Origin: a virus
Virus record (IMG/VR): IMGVR_UViG_3300049793_000050
Coordinates: 1 to 52,541 of that record
DNA length: 52,541 bases
Reading direction: 5' to 3' (one strand)
In this document: positions 9,103-17,954 of the stretch, one piece after another
Numbering within the stretch: position 1 is the stretch's first letter
Layout: every line of letters begins with the position of its first letter
Position numbers and translations under genes: made by a program
The notes under the pieces: model-generated
Told to the model about the DNA's origin: nothing
Database searches by the model: none
The model's input: only the letters and a program-made list of their open reading frames with translations

Positions 9103-9416
9103 GTCGCGCGCGCGACAAGCGCATCCGCATCGAAGCGGCAGCGACGGTGCAGGACGCAAACGGAGAAATGGTGCCGGGATGGGTATTCTTCGCCGTGATG
9201 TGGGCGAACGTCTTTGATATTTCAGGCAAGGAGTATGTGGCCGCCGGCGCGACGCAGAACCCGGTGCAAACCAAGATGGATATTGCATACAAGGCAGGGA
9301 TTGTGCCGAACATGCGCGTTTTGCTCGGTGCCGATATTTACAACATAGAAGCGGCGCTCGGGCAGGACCATGTTGACCTACTTTTGATGTGTTCTCGCGG
9401 GGTCAACAATGGTTGA
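9099..9416 (+). CDS. Head-closure / head-tail joining protein
   Basis: A 105-residue small beta-barrel protein of the SPP1 gp16 / Phage_head-tail_adaptor group, which plugs the connector after packaging. ATG at 9099 is preferred because it overlaps the preceding stop (ATGA). Upstream in-frame sequence lacks similarity to this family. The segment WANVFDISGKEYVAAGATQN is characteristic, and so is the late YNIEAALGQ. It overlaps the next gene by eight bases. Confidence 0.8.
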   Translation: MSRARDKRIRIEAAATVQDANGEMVPGWVFFAVMWANVFDISGKEYVAAGATQNPVQTKMDIAYKAGIVPNMRVLLGADIYNIEAALGQDHVDLLLMCSRGVNNG

Positions 9417-9864
9417 GATTGGATCAAACCTGACCGGCGACCTATCCGGCGCGCTCGACAAGTTCGAGAAATCGATACAGGAGAAGGTGTTATTTTCCGG
9501 AGTCGCCGCGATGGCGAAAGTGATTTATGAGCAAGCCGTGGAAAATTGCCCGGAATCCGCAGAGGCCCACATATTCAGGGGCTCATCGTATGCCAAACAT
9601 GGCACTGAGTACCTGTTCTATCCCGGCGATTTGAAGAAATCAATCTACCGCGTGTATTCGCCGGAAAAGTCAACGCAAGAACTGAAGACTTACCGCATCA
9701 GCTGGAACAAAAAGATCCCTTATGGGTATTGGGTCGAATTCGGCAACTCGCGCATGCCCGCACATCCGTTTATTCGCCCCGCATTCGACCGCGTTGACGA
9801 TGCTATAGAAGCCGGGAAAGCGCGTATGGGAGAAAGAATGGTCGAGATCGCGAGTGAAACATGA
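9409..9864 (+). CDS. HK97 gp10-family tail completion protein
   Basis: A 151-residue protein acting at the head-tail junction, putatively with the tail terminator. The hallmark is the C-terminal run PYGYWVEFGNSRMPAHPF followed by IRPAFD (about residues 104-128), the conserved core of the HK97-gp10 family. It overlaps both neighbours. Start ATG at 9409. Confidence 0.88.
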   Translation: MVEIGSNLTGDLSGALDKFEKSIQEKVLFSGVAAMAKVIYEQAVENCPESAEAHIFRGSSYAKHGTEYLFYPGDLKKSIYRVYSPEKSTQELKTYRISWNKKIPYGYWVEFGNSRMPAHPFIRPAFDRVDDAIEAGKARMGERMVEIASET

Positions 9865-10217
9865 CCGTCGAAGCCACAATATTTAGCGCGCTGACCGGGC
9901 TCGTATCAGCTCGGTGCTATCCGGATGTCGCGCCGGAACTGACCGTGCGGCCGTATATCACATACCAGCAGTTCGGCGGCGTCTCTGTCAACTTCGTGGA
10001 GCAGACTACCCCATCAAAGGAAAACAGCAAATTTCAGGTGAATTGCTGGGCTGATACGCGCGCGGCGGCCAAGGCGCTCAACAAGCAGGTATCAGCAGCC
10101 TTGCGAGGTACTGCTGCGCTACAGACGACTGTTCTCGGTGAGCCTGTGGCGACGTATGAGCCAGATACAAAGCTGCGCTGCTCTCGGCAAGATTTCTCTT
10201 TTTGGTTCACATCATAA
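9861..10217 (+). CDS. Tail terminator / completion protein, DUF3168 family
   Basis: A 118-residue protein that probably caps the tail tube before head attachment. The layout is typical of DUF3168: short N-terminal helix (EATIFSALTGLVSA), YPDVAPE, PYITYQQFGG, and a final strand RQDFSFWF. It overlaps the gp10-like gene by four bases and is followed by an intrinsic terminator, closing the head-completion block. Confidence 0.82.
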   Translation: MTVEATIFSALTGLVSARCYPDVAPELTVRPYITYQQFGGVSVNFVEQTTPSKENSKFQVNCWADTRAAAKALNKQVSAALRGTAALQTTVLGEPVATYEPDTKLRCSRQDFSFWFTS

Positions 10218-10247
10218 GTTTTTAACCGCCTTCGGGCACTCCAAACC

Positions 10248-10271
10248 AGCGGCCTTCGGGTCGCTTTTTTT
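10248..10271 (+). terminator. UUCG-tetraloop terminator before tail tube gene
   Basis: AGCGGCC pairs with GGTCGCT across a TTCG loop, with one G-T wobble, followed by seven T. A 24-base exact copy is present at 22632-22655. Confidence 0.85.
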
Positions 10272-10293
10272 ATGTTCGATTGAAAGGTAAATC

Positions 10294-10944
10294 ATGAGTA
10301 TAAGTCTCCCTAACGGCGCGCTCGTTGCTATCGCCGCCTCCTACGGCACCGTCAAAACGCTTGACGCACTCACCAATGCAAACCCCGGCGTCGCAACGCT
10401 GGAAGCAAGCCACGGCATCATCGTCGGCGACATCATGGAAGTTACTTCCGGCTGGTCGCGCCTGACCGACAAGATTGTGCGCGCCTCAGTGGTTGCCACG
10501 AACGCCATCACATTTGAAGGCATCGACACTTCGCTGACTTCGATCTATCCGGCTGGCACCGGCACAGGAACAATTCGCGAAGTCACCGGCTGGACGCAGC
10601 TCTCGCAAATCCTGAGTTCATCGTCCAATGGTGGCGAGCAGCAGTTCCTCGAATACCAACTGCTGGAGGCCGATGCCAAGAAGCGCATCCCGACGTTCAA
10701 AAATCCGGCCGGCCTGTCATTCAGCATCGCGGACGATCCTTCGCTGGCTGGCTACATCCTGGCAGCTGTCGCCAACGATGACCGCTTGCCGCGCGCCGTG
10801 CGCGTCACACTGCCCAGCGGCTCCAAGATTTATTACAACTGCTACATCTCGCTCAACAAGACGCCATCGCTGTCGGTCAATGAAGTCATGGCCTGCGAAG
10901 TCACGCTGTCGATGTTGGCAGAACCAGTTAGATATGCCAGTTAA
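10294..10944 (+). CDS. Major tail tube protein
   Basis: Polymerises to form the tail tube; 216 residues. It is rich in Thr, Ser and Gly with beta-sandwich pattern and the typical phrases EASHGIIVGDIMEVTSGWSR, REVTGWTQLSQI and SLNKTPSLSVNEVMACEVTL of siphovirus tail tube proteins. The order (DUF3168, tube, chaperone, tape measure) confirms the assignment. A good ribosome site (GAAAGG) precedes ATG 10294, and the gene is insulated by an upstream terminator. Confidence 0.88.
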   Translation: MSISLPNGALVAIAASYGTVKTLDALTNANPGVATLEASHGIIVGDIMEVTSGWSRLTDKIVRASVVATNAITFEGIDTSLTSIYPAGTGTGTIREVTGWTQLSQILSSSSNGGEQQFLEYQLLEADAKKRIPTFKNPAGLSFSIADDPSLAGYILAAVANDDRLPRAVRVTLPSGSKIYYNCYISLNKTPSLSVNEVMACEVTLSMLAEPVRYAS

Positions 10945-10971
10945 GAAGTGAAATGAAGGCGTAAAATAGAC

Positions 10972-11005
10972 GAGCCGCATCGGTGCTGAAACACCTTTGC
11001 GGCTC
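10972..11005 (+). other. Long stem-loop between tail tube and HNH gene
   Basis: GAGCCGC (10972-10978) pairs with GCGGCTC (10999-11005), with an inner GGTG/CACC stem. Unlike the other junctions it has no T tract, so it may be a former terminator interrupted by the following HNH insertion, or an RNA-processing element. Confidence 0.55.
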
Positions 11006-11035
11006 TAACCAATCAACCTATCTAACAGGTAAATC

Positions 11036-11752
11036 ATGGCTGACGCTATTTTATCCGAAAAGACATGCCGTAAATGTGGCGTGAAATTTTCCGGGGTGCG
11101 ATGCAAGGACTGCCAAAAGCTTCAAATGGCGAAATATTATGAGGCTAACAAATCCACCATTCTTGAGCGCTGCAAAAATTATCGTTTGTCTAAGCCGGAT
11201 GAAGTAAGGGCATGTATATCTGCTTGGTATTTGGCAAACAGAGATAGAGCACTCGCAAATGCAGCGGAATATAGGCTGTCTCATAAAGGGCAAACTAAAG
11301 CGTATGGCATCGCTTGGAATGCAGTCAATCCAGGCAGATCAAAAGCTAGGTCGGCAAAGTGGGCATTGGAAAATAAAGACCGCAGAAGATCCACCAATGC
11401 AGCGTGGTACGCAGCGAATAAATTAAAAATAAATAAGCGCAACTCCGCTTGGAAGCGCATCAACCCAGAAGTTGTGCGCATATACGCGCACAACAGGCGA
11501 ACGCGCATGCGAAACGCAGGGGGAAAGCTGTCTCTAGGCCTTGCTAAGAAGTTGTTTAAGCTACAGCGCGGAAAATGCATGTGTTGTGGAAGAGCGCTTG
11601 GCAAGAATTATCACCTCGACCACATAATGCCAATTGCGATGGGCGGGGCAAATGAGGATTGGAATATTCAGCTCTTACGGCAAAAATGCAACAATCAGAA
11701 AAGCGTAATGCACCCAACAGATTGGATGCAAAGACGAGGGTTTCTAATTTAA
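11036..11752 (+). CDS. HNH homing endonuclease (free-standing)
   Basis: A 238-residue nuclease. The C-terminal HNH fold has two zinc knuckles and catalytic His residues: CMCCGRALG, then YHLDHIMPIAMGG, then the final CNNQKS. The N-terminus has another CxxC pair (TCRKCGVKF, RCKDCQK). The middle is built of five to six repeats of about 24 residues with pattern AWxxxNxxxxxxxxAxYR, as in other free-standing HNH proteins where such repeats may contact DNA. It interrupts the conserved tube-chaperone gene order and has lower GC than its neighbours, which suggests independent acquisition. Confidence 0.85.
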   Translation: MADAILSEKTCRKCGVKFSGVRCKDCQKLQMAKYYEANKSTILERCKNYRLSKPDEVRACISAWYLANRDRALANAAEYRLSHKGQTKAYGIAWNAVNPGRSKARSAKWALENKDRRRSTNAAWYAANKLKINKRNSAWKRINPEVVRIYAHNRRTRMRNAGGKLSLGLAKKLFKLQRGKCMCCGRALGKNYHLDHIMPIAMGGANEDWNIQLLRQKCNNQKSVMHPTDWMQRRGFLI

Positions 11753-11768
11753 AGAACAGGATACAAAA

Positions 11769-12077
11769 ATGAAGCTTAAGTTAATAGCAAACCCTACTTT
11801 TAAGGCCAAGGTTTCGGTTCCGATGGCCGGTGGCGAATCGGTCGACGTTGAAATGACGTTCAAGCATCGCACCAAAACCGCGCTCGAGGAATTCATTCAA
11901 GCGCGCGAGGGAAAGGGTGACGTCGAGTTGTTCCTGGAGATGGTGACCGCATGGGAGTTAGAGGAAGCGTTTGATGCCGATTCCGTCAAGCTCCTGCTCG
12001 AGAACTACGCCGGCGCGGCCGTTGCAACATTCCGCAAGTACATCGATGAACTGGTGGCAGCAAAGGCAAAAAACTAA
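11769..12077 (+). CDS. Tail assembly chaperone, upstream product (gpG-like)
   Basis: A 102-residue chaperone that coats the tape measure protein during tail assembly. Helical C-terminal half (LFLEMVTAWELEEAFDAD, LLENYAGAAVATFRKYIDEL). The gene ends in a perfect -1 slippery heptamer A AAA AAC (12068-12074) immediately before its TAA stop, so a fraction of ribosomes should continue into the downstream frame to make the gpGT-like product. The order between tube and tape measure is canonical apart from the HNH gene. Confidence 0.85.
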   Translation: MKLKLIANPTFKAKVSVPMAGGESVDVEMTFKHRTKTALEEFIQAREGKGDVELFLEMVTAWELEEAFDADSVKLLLENYAGAAVATFRKYIDELVAAKAKN

Positions 12078-12400
12078 AAGCGGCGGCGCGGGCTCTCTAC
12101 ACTGCGTCGCCGACCGAAGCCGAGTGCGCAAGTTTCGGGCTAACGGTAGAGGAAGCGAGCGGGCCGCCGGTCGAAATCTGGCCGGATAACATCGCTTCGG
12201 TAAATGTCTTTATTGCGATGTCAACGCAATGGCGCTGGACTGGCGGCAAGTCATCGCAGCGGGTCGGGCTTGACTATAACGCGCTGCCTACCGTCATGCG
12301 CATGGCCGGCGTGACGGCCGCCGAGCGCGCGGACGTGTTTGATGGCGTGCGCATCATGGAAGACGTAGGGTTGGAAACGATGCGAAACAGCAAAAAGTAA
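12074..12400 (+). CDS. Tail assembly chaperone, -1 frameshift extension (gpT-like)
   Basis: This frame has no start of its own near the junction. It is open from the slip site to TAA 12398-12400 and adds 108 residues, giving a 210-residue GT-type fusion. The extension contains VEIWPDNIASVNVF and QWRWTGGKSSQRVGLDY, resembling DUF1799-type C-terminal chaperone domains. An internal ATG exists at 12218, but expression by -1 frameshifting at 12068-12074 fits the known mechanism in lambda-like tails. Confidence 0.85.
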   Translation, partial: LKAAARALYTASPTEAECASFGLTVEEASGPPVEIWPDNIASVNVFIAMSTQWRWTGGKSSQRVGLDYNALPTVMRMAGVTAAERADVFDGVRIMEDVGLETMRNSKK

Positions 12401-12448
12401 ATGGCAAGTTGGGCGTAATATATCCATCCAATCAATGACGGGGGATAT

Positions 12449-12826
12449 ATGAAAAGTATTGCTCTTTGTCTACTCGCTGTTCTCGCCGGATGCGCCACTC
12501 AGAATCGGGCGCCGCCGCCAGTGGTCAACGTGGCGACGCCAACCTGTATCAGTAAGGTGCATTGCGATGCGATGTGGACACAAGCGCAGCGCGCCATTGA
12601 GACGGCAACCGGCATGCAAGTGCGGCTCGTCACCGATGGGCGGATCGCTACCTACCCGCCGAGAACATACAACCAGATGGGCGGTGAGGTTATGAAATAT
12701 CCGCTCGGTGGCGATGCTTACGAAATGCGGGCGTCGTTTTATTGCTATGGACAGACAGAGTGCGGCGATGTGCGGGCGATCTCCACCAACCTGTTTAACA
12801 GTATGGTGGGTCGCAGGAAATATTAA
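12449..12826 (+). CDS. Lipoprotein (phage moron), paralogue 1
   Basis: A 125-residue predicted lipoprotein: basic start MKS, hydrophobic core, then lipobox LAGC with Cys15 as the lipidated residue. The mature part contains conserved cysteines (CISKVHCDAMWTQAQ, FYCYGQTECG) and a TGMQVRLVTDGRIATY segment. It resembles the lipoprotein at 39429-39809 in length, lipobox and the order C-x5-C, W-x-x-A-Q, TxxGxxIxTY. It has its own GGGGG ribosome site and its own terminator, so it looks like a moron inserted between chaperone and tape measure. Superinfection exclusion is a plausible but unproven role. Confidence 0.7.
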   Translation: MKSIALCLLAVLAGCATQNRAPPPVVNVATPTCISKVHCDAMWTQAQRAIETATGMQVRLVTDGRIATYPPRTYNQMGGEVMKYPLGGDAYEMRASFYCYGQTECGDVRAISTNLFNSMVGRRKY

Positions 12827-12849
12827 ACGCAGCTTCAGCGGTCAAATAC

Positions 12850-12873
12850 AAGGCGCCTTCGGGCGCTTTTTTT
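12850..12873 (+). terminator. UUCG terminator after lipoprotein gene
   Basis: GCGCC pairs with GGCGC across TTCG, extended by AAG/TTT pairing and followed by seven T. It separates the lipoprotein gene from the tape measure gene. Confidence 0.85.
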
Positions 12874-12886
12874 ATGGGCAAATCCA

Positions 12887-15800
12887 ATGAGCAGTTCGGT
12901 TATCGGCCAAGGTGTAATTGAGCTTGTCGCAGACGCGCGCAAACTGAAAGCCGGGATCGAGGATGCTAAAAAATCAATTCGCACGCTCGGCGATGGCCAG
13001 AAGGATATCAACGCCGCGGCCTCGCAATCGATCGACAAGTACATTGGCAAGCTGAACCAGCAAAATGCGTTGTATGGCAAGACGACGCGCGAAACTGAAC
13101 TCTACAAATTGGCGTTGCGCGGCGCGTCGAATGAGCAGATCAAGTCCGCCGATGCAGCCCTCACATTGAGCGCTGCGCATGAGCAGAATGCACGGTCAAT
13201 CGCAACACTCAAAACTGGATTCATCGCTGCGGCTGCGGCTGGCACGCTCGTTGCCGGCGCTCTAATTATGTCGATCAAGAGTGCGATTGACGCCGCCGAT
13301 CACCTAAACGACCTGTCGAAGAAAACCGGGATTGCAGCCGATACGCTGGGCGGGTTGGGCTTTGCTGCCAGCCAGGCAGGCGGCGACCTGGAGAGCGTTT
13401 CGGCGGCGGCCGGCAAGCTGAATAAATCGATTGCGGAAGCGGCTGGCGGCAACAAGGAGTTTGGCGTCGCGTTCAAGGCGCTCGGCATCAATATCAGAGA
13501 CGCGTCTGGCCAATTGAAAACGGCTGATGTTGTTATGTCCGAGATCGCGACTAAGTTCGCGGGATTCGAGGACGGCCCGGAAAAGGCGGCGCTTGCATTG
13601 CGCCTGTTTGGCAAGACCGGGGCCGACATTATTCCGCTGCTCAACGATGGCGGCAAGGCGCTACAAGAGAACGTCGAATATTACAAAAAATATTCAGGCG
13701 TCACGAAAGAGGTTGCGGAGCAATCAGACCAGTTTAACGACACGCTCGGCAAACTACATCTCCTAAGCGGCGCATTTGGGCAGCAACTCGCGGCCCAGGT
13801 ATTGCCAGCTATGCAAGGCATGGCAGACGAGTTGCTTCAGATGAAAGAAAGTGGGACGGGGCTCGCACTTCTAATCCGCGATCTCGCCGGAGAAATTAAC
13901 GGGGTAGCCAGAGAACTGATTACAGGCAGAAAAGAAGCCACATCGTTCTGGGACGCGATCTGGACTTTCGGCACGATCAATCCGTTTGCCGATCTCGGAA
14001 CCAATATCAAATCCTACAGGGAAGATATTGAGAGCATGACTGCCGCGATCGAGCGATATAAGCGGGCAGGCTCCGATACATCGTCACTCGAACAGTCGAT
14101 CAAGACAGTCCAGAAGAAACTGAAGTTCGTCACCGCGCAGCAAGCAGGCGAGGCTGTGGCTGATAGCAGGGGCGATTATTCGAACGAGGGCCGGATTCCA
14201 TCGATCGCGGAAGCGGCAACGCCAAAGAAGAAGCCGCGCGCGCCGGTTCTCCCTGGCTCCGGCACAGGGGCCGCTGCTGCCGCAGAGGCGAAAGCACAAC
14301 TCGCGTTCGACCTAGCGCAGATCAAAAAAGCCAGCGAGGCAAATACCGATGCCTTCTCGAATGCCGAGAAGATCATGGAGGCCCGTCGCGCCGCGGACCT
14401 GATCGATGAACGTCAATACTATGCAGCGAAACTCGGCTTCCTGAACCTCAACAGCGCCGAGCAAGAACGTGAGTTGCAAAAGGAAATCGCACGCCGGCAG
14501 GCTTCCAAATTGGAGGGTAAGGACCGGATCGACAATGAGCGCAAGATTGTCGAACTACAGGGGCAGTTATCGAAAGTGCGCGCCGATGCGGTTGCCAATG
14601 TCGAGGTACTGGCAACTCAAGAGGTTGCGGCAAACAAGAAGATAGCGCAATCCTACGTCGATGCCACAATCGCCGCGCAGGCCTATCTCAACACAATCAA
14701 CAAGCAGAACCAACGCGAAATTGATGGCATCGGCAAGGGTGTCAAGTTTCGCGACAACCAAGCCGGCCGCAATGCGATCGAGGACAAGCAGACCACGCAA
14801 GTTCAGGCGCTTGAAAGCGATAAACGCAACCATCGCATCGATGATAAGCAGTTCGACAACTACATGGCGGTCGTCAATGAGACTTACGCCGCCGAAATCG
14901 ACGCCTACGATAAGCGCACCGCCGCGCTCAACGCGAAGCAATCAGATTGGATCAACGGCGCGACCGAAGCGCTGCAGAATTACTATGATGAATCGAAAAA
15001 CATCGCCAAGCAGTTCGAGGATGCATTTACCAACGCGTTCAAGGGGCTGGAAGATGCGCTCGTAAAATTCACCGAAACCGGAAAGCTCGACGCTAAGAGC
15101 CTGCTCAGCTCCATCGCATCGGATGTCAACCGGAGCGCGATCAAGCAATATGTCACTGGCCCACTAGCCAAGCTGACAAACGATGCCATCGGCGGCGGCA
15201 AGTCATCGCCCGCCATTGACCCGCTGACCGGCCAGACACTCTCAATTAACGCATCGACCACAGCACTTGACTTGCTGGCAGCCGCAGCCCGCAACGCAGC
15301 CGCAGCGATCGGTACGCCCGCCGCATCATCTACAACGCCATCTATTGCCACAACCGGCGACTTCGCACGGTATGACCGGGCGCAGATCGACCCAGCATCG
15401 ATCGCAACCACTGGCGACTTTGCGCGCTACGATCGCGGGCAGACTGGTGAGCAATCTATTTCCGCCCTGTTCAGCGATACGGCAAAGACGAGCAAGGACG
15501 CCCAGGAGGCTGTCGACGGCCTCGGCAAGAGCACCACGTCAGCAGCATCCGACCTTGCCAAGCTCGCGGCAGCAGCAGGCCAAGGTGGCGGCGCACTGTC
15601 GCTTCTGCCGAGTATCGTCAACCTGTTCCAAGCAGCCGTCGCGTCAAGCAGTGCCAGCAGCTCGGGCGGCGGGCTGGGCGGCTTGTTCGGCAGCCTGTTT
15701 AGCAGCGGGGCCTCCTCTTCCGCATCATCCTCCGTCGCCTCCGATGCGATCACCAGTTACTACTTCCACACCGGCGGCATCGTCAATAATTCCGGTTCCT

Positions 15801-16474
15801 CGATCTCGGCATCACCCAGCATGTTCTCTGGCGCGACCCGGTATCACACTGGCGGCATCGCAGGAAAAGCCGCGGACCAACTGAAAGCGAACGAGATCCC
15901 GGCAATCCTGATGGGCGGGCCAAAAGGAACGCGCGAAGAGGTGCTGCACGCATCCGACCCGCGTCATCGCGACAATATCGACCCGAAGATGCTCGCGCAG
16001 ATCACGAGCGGCGACACCAGCAACATGCGCGGCGGCGACCAGTATTCGAGCCTGATGCGCAGCATTGCCAACACGATCAACGAAGGCGATACGCACACGA
16101 CGCTGACCAACCTCATGCAGCGCATCGGTGTCGACCATCCTCGCATCGCGCCGAACTTGGCGCAATCGATTGCGGCAATGGATGCCATGCCAGTCCGCGG
16201 CGCGCGCGAACTCGGCGGGCCGGTATCCGCCGGCGGGCTATACCGAGTCAACGAAAAGGGTCCGGAACTACTGCAAGTCGCCGGCAAACAATATCTCATG
16301 ATGGGCAGCCAGGCCGGTCATGTCGACGTCAACACTGGCAATCAAGGCAAAGGCGGCGATACGGTCCTGCACGTCAACGTCACACCGCCAGCCGGATCAT
16401 CGCCCGCCTCGGCTGCGCAATGGGGCTCGGCAGCCGGCCGCCAGATACAGCATCACCTGCGGAGAAATAGCTGA
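12887..16474 (+). CDS. Tail tape measure protein
   Basis: Sets tail length and is ejected with DNA; 1195 residues, which at about 0.15 nm per residue suggests a tail near 180 nm. Residues about 1-100 are helical. A hydrophobic segment GFIAAAAAGTLVAGALIMSI lies near residue 108. The lambda-type tape region (DLSKKTGIAADTLGGLGFAA) follows, then a long coiled-coil region (about residues 480-730). A Gly-rich C-terminus carries two FHTGGI/YHTGGI repeats. The phrase SIATTGDFARYDR is duplicated with a 57-base period at 15341 and 15398. It overlaps the DUF2460 gene by one base. Confidence 0.93.
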   Translation: MSSSVIGQGVIELVADARKLKAGIEDAKKSIRTLGDGQKDINAAASQSIDKYIGKLNQQNALYGKTTRETELYKLALRGASNEQIKSADAALTLSAAHEQNARSIATLKTGFIAAAAAGTLVAGALIMSIKSAIDAADHLNDLSKKTGIAADTLGGLGFAASQAGGDLESVSAAAGKLNKSIAEAAGGNKEFGVAFKALGINIRDASGQLKTADVVMSEIATKFAGFEDGPEKAALALRLFGKTGADIIPLLNDGGKALQENVEYYKKYSGVTKEVAEQSDQFNDTLGKLHLLSGAFGQQLAAQVLPAMQGMADELLQMKESGTGLALLIRDLAGEINGVARELITGRKEATSFWDAIWTFGTINPFADLGTNIKSYREDIESMTAAIERYKRAGSDTSSLEQSIKTVQKKLKFVTAQQAGEAVADSRGDYSNEGRIPSIAEAATPKKKPRAPVLPGSGTGAAAAAEAKAQLAFDLAQIKKASEANTDAFSNAEKIMEARRAADLIDERQYYAAKLGFLNLNSAEQERELQKEIARRQASKLEGKDRIDNERKIVELQGQLSKVRADAVANVEVLATQEVAANKKIAQSYVDATIAAQAYLNTINKQNQREIDGIGKGVKFRDNQAGRNAIEDKQTTQVQALESDKRNHRIDDKQFDNYMAVVNETYAAEIDAYDKRTAALNAKQSDWINGATEALQNYYDESKNIAKQFEDAFTNAFKGLEDALVKFTETGKLDAKSLLSSIASDVNRSAIKQYVTGPLAKLTNDAIGGGKSSPAIDPLTGQTLSINASTTALDLLAAAARNAAAAIGTPAASSTTPSIATTGDFARYDRAQIDPASIATTGDFARYDRGQTGEQSISALFSDTAKTSKDAQEAVDGLGKSTTSAASDLAKLAAAAGQGGGALSLLPSIVNLFQAAVASSSASSSGGGLGGLFGSLFSSGASSSASSSVASDAITSYYFHTGGIVNNSGSSISASPSMFSGATRYHTGGIAGKAADQLKANEIPAILMGGPKGTREEVLHASDPRHRDNIDPKMLAQITSGDTSNMRGGDQYSSLMRSIANTINEGDTHTTLTNLMQRIGVDHPRIAPNLAQSIAAMDAMPVRGARELGGPVSAGGLYRVNEKGPELLQVAGKQYLMMGSQAGHVDVNTGNQGKGGDTVLHVNVTPPAGSSPASAAQWGSAAGRQIQHHLRRNS

Positions 16475-17100
16475 TGCCGATTATTGTGCTTTCGGACGTG
16501 ATCCTGTCCAACTCCGTCATTTCGGCGGGCGTGCGCGGCAAGAACATGCGCCTCAATGCGCGCGTGCCGGTCGACAGCGGCGACGAGACGATCAAGATTG
16601 TATGGTCGCGCACGATGCGCCAGTTTGAGCTCGGCACGGTCCCGATGCGAATCTCCCAATGGCAGGCGATCGAAGCCCTGCACGAGATCACCGAGGGCGG
16701 CGCTTTTGGCTTCCTGATGTCGGACCCGAAAGACAATGTTGTGTCGACTGGCGTGGCGTCGGCGGTCAGCAGCACTGTATTTCAATTGCAAAAGCGCTAT
16801 ATCGATGTTGGTTCTAGCCGTTACAAGGATCGCATCATCACGCGGCCGCGCGCTGCGGGCTTCGTTATCACCAATTCCGGCACGCCGATCTCTGGCGCGT
16901 CCTACACGCTGGACGTCACCACCGGCCGCATCACGATTCCGAGCGCGCCGACTGCGGCCAATCTTGCATGGAGCGGCCCGTTCTATGTGCCGGTTCATTT
17001 CATGGAAGACACGATCGATTGGGATTTGATCGCCGGCGGATCATCCGATCAGCGCTTACTGGCCGGCCCGTCTGTAGTAGTTCAGGAAATCCGCGAATGA
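16474..17100 (+). CDS. Distal tail protein, DUF2460 family
   Basis: A 208-residue protein of the DUF2460 family, equivalent to ORFG12 of gene transfer agents, which forms the first ring below the tail tube. Family phrases visible are SVISAGVRGKNMRLNARV, IVWSRTMRQFELGTVPM and ITEGGAFGFLMSDPKDN. The order DUF2460, DUF2163, NlpC/P60, J-like protein is a widely shared tail-tip operon in siphoviruses and GTAs. Confidence 0.88.
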   Translation: MPIIVLSDVILSNSVISAGVRGKNMRLNARVPVDSGDETIKIVWSRTMRQFELGTVPMRISQWQAIEALHEITEGGAFGFLMSDPKDNVVSTGVASAVSSTVFQLQKRYIDVGSSRYKDRIITRPRAAGFVITNSGTPISGASYTLDVTTGRITIPSAPTAANLAWSGPFYVPVHFMEDTIDWDLIAGGSSDQRLLAGPSVVVQEIRE

Positions 17101-17954
17101 CCAACGCGATATCAGCCGAACTCGACGCGTTCTATGCGGCCGGCGGCCCCACGATCGCGCGCATCGTCAAAATGACGCGCCGTGATGGGCTCGTGCTGGC
17201 CGTCACGCTCGACCACGATCAAGACATCACGTTCGAAGCAGTCACGTACAAGCCAGTGTTCGGCATGTCGCCGAGTACGGTAGAAACGAGCTCATCGCTC
17301 AATGTTGATAACCTCGACGCGAAGGGTGCATTGCTGGCGCTCGGCATCAATGCAGCCGATATCGACGCTGGCCTGTGGGACTTGTGCGACGTGCGTGTGA
17401 TGCGCGTCAACTGGGCTGATTTGACGATGGGCGCAGAGAAGATAAAGCGCGGTAATTTTGGCGAGATATCCATCGGGCGCGGCACTTTTTCCAATGAAAT
17501 CAGGGGAATCACGCAAAAGCTGGCGCAGACGCTCGGCGATGTCGTTTCGCCGTCCTGCAATGCCGACCTTGGCGATACTCGCTGCGGCATTGAAATGGTC
17601 GAAGGATCGCGCAAGTTCTCCGGCGTGGCTGTCAGCACCATCGTCGCCGCGCAGCGCGCATTCACTGCCTCGGGGCTGACACAAACCGCCGGATTTTTCG
17701 ACGGCGGAAAAGTCACCTGGACGACAGGATTAAACACGGGATTGTCGAAGGAAATCAAGACGCACACGGCCGGTGGACACATCGAATTGCAAGAGCCGAT
17801 GCCGTATTCAGTGGCTATCACGGATCAAGGCACGTTCTTCACCGGCTGCCTGAAACGCTTCACCGAAGATTGTCTCGGCAAGTTCAACAATGCACCGCGC
17901 TTCCGGGGGTTTCCTTCGATCCCCGGTCAAGATCAAATGTTCAAGGGCGTATGA
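17097..17954 (+). CDS. Tail hub protein, DUF2163 family (putative Fe-S protein)
   Basis: A 285-residue hub subunit related to GTA ORFG13 and functionally to lambda gpL. The start at 17097 (MTNAISAELDAF) overlaps the previous stop (ATGA). The C-terminal half has two cysteine pairs, SCNADLGDTRCG and GCLKRFTEDC. Cysteines in the equivalent region of GTA and lambda hub proteins are reported to bind an iron-sulfur cluster. The four are all present here, so cluster binding is likely by analogy. Confidence 0.88.
   Translation: MTNAISAELDAFYAAGGPTIARIVKMTRRDGLVLAVTLDHDQDITFEAVTYKPVFGMSPSTVETSSSLNVDNLDAKGALLALGINAADIDAGLWDLCDVRVMRVNWADLTMGAEKIKRGNFGEISIGRGTFSNEIRGITQKLAQTLGDVVSPSCNADLGDTRCGIEMVEGSRKFSGVAVSTIVAAQRAFTASGLTQTAGFFDGGKVTWTTGLNTGLSKEIKTHTAGGHIELQEPMPYSVAITDQGTFFTGCLKRFTEDCLGKFNNAPRFRGFPSIPGQDQMFKGV

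Noticed and set aside
11280-11470. Regular repeats that might suggest a CRISPR-like or tandem DNA array
   Set aside because: The repeats are at protein level inside the HNH gene, diverged at DNA level, and have no spacer structure.
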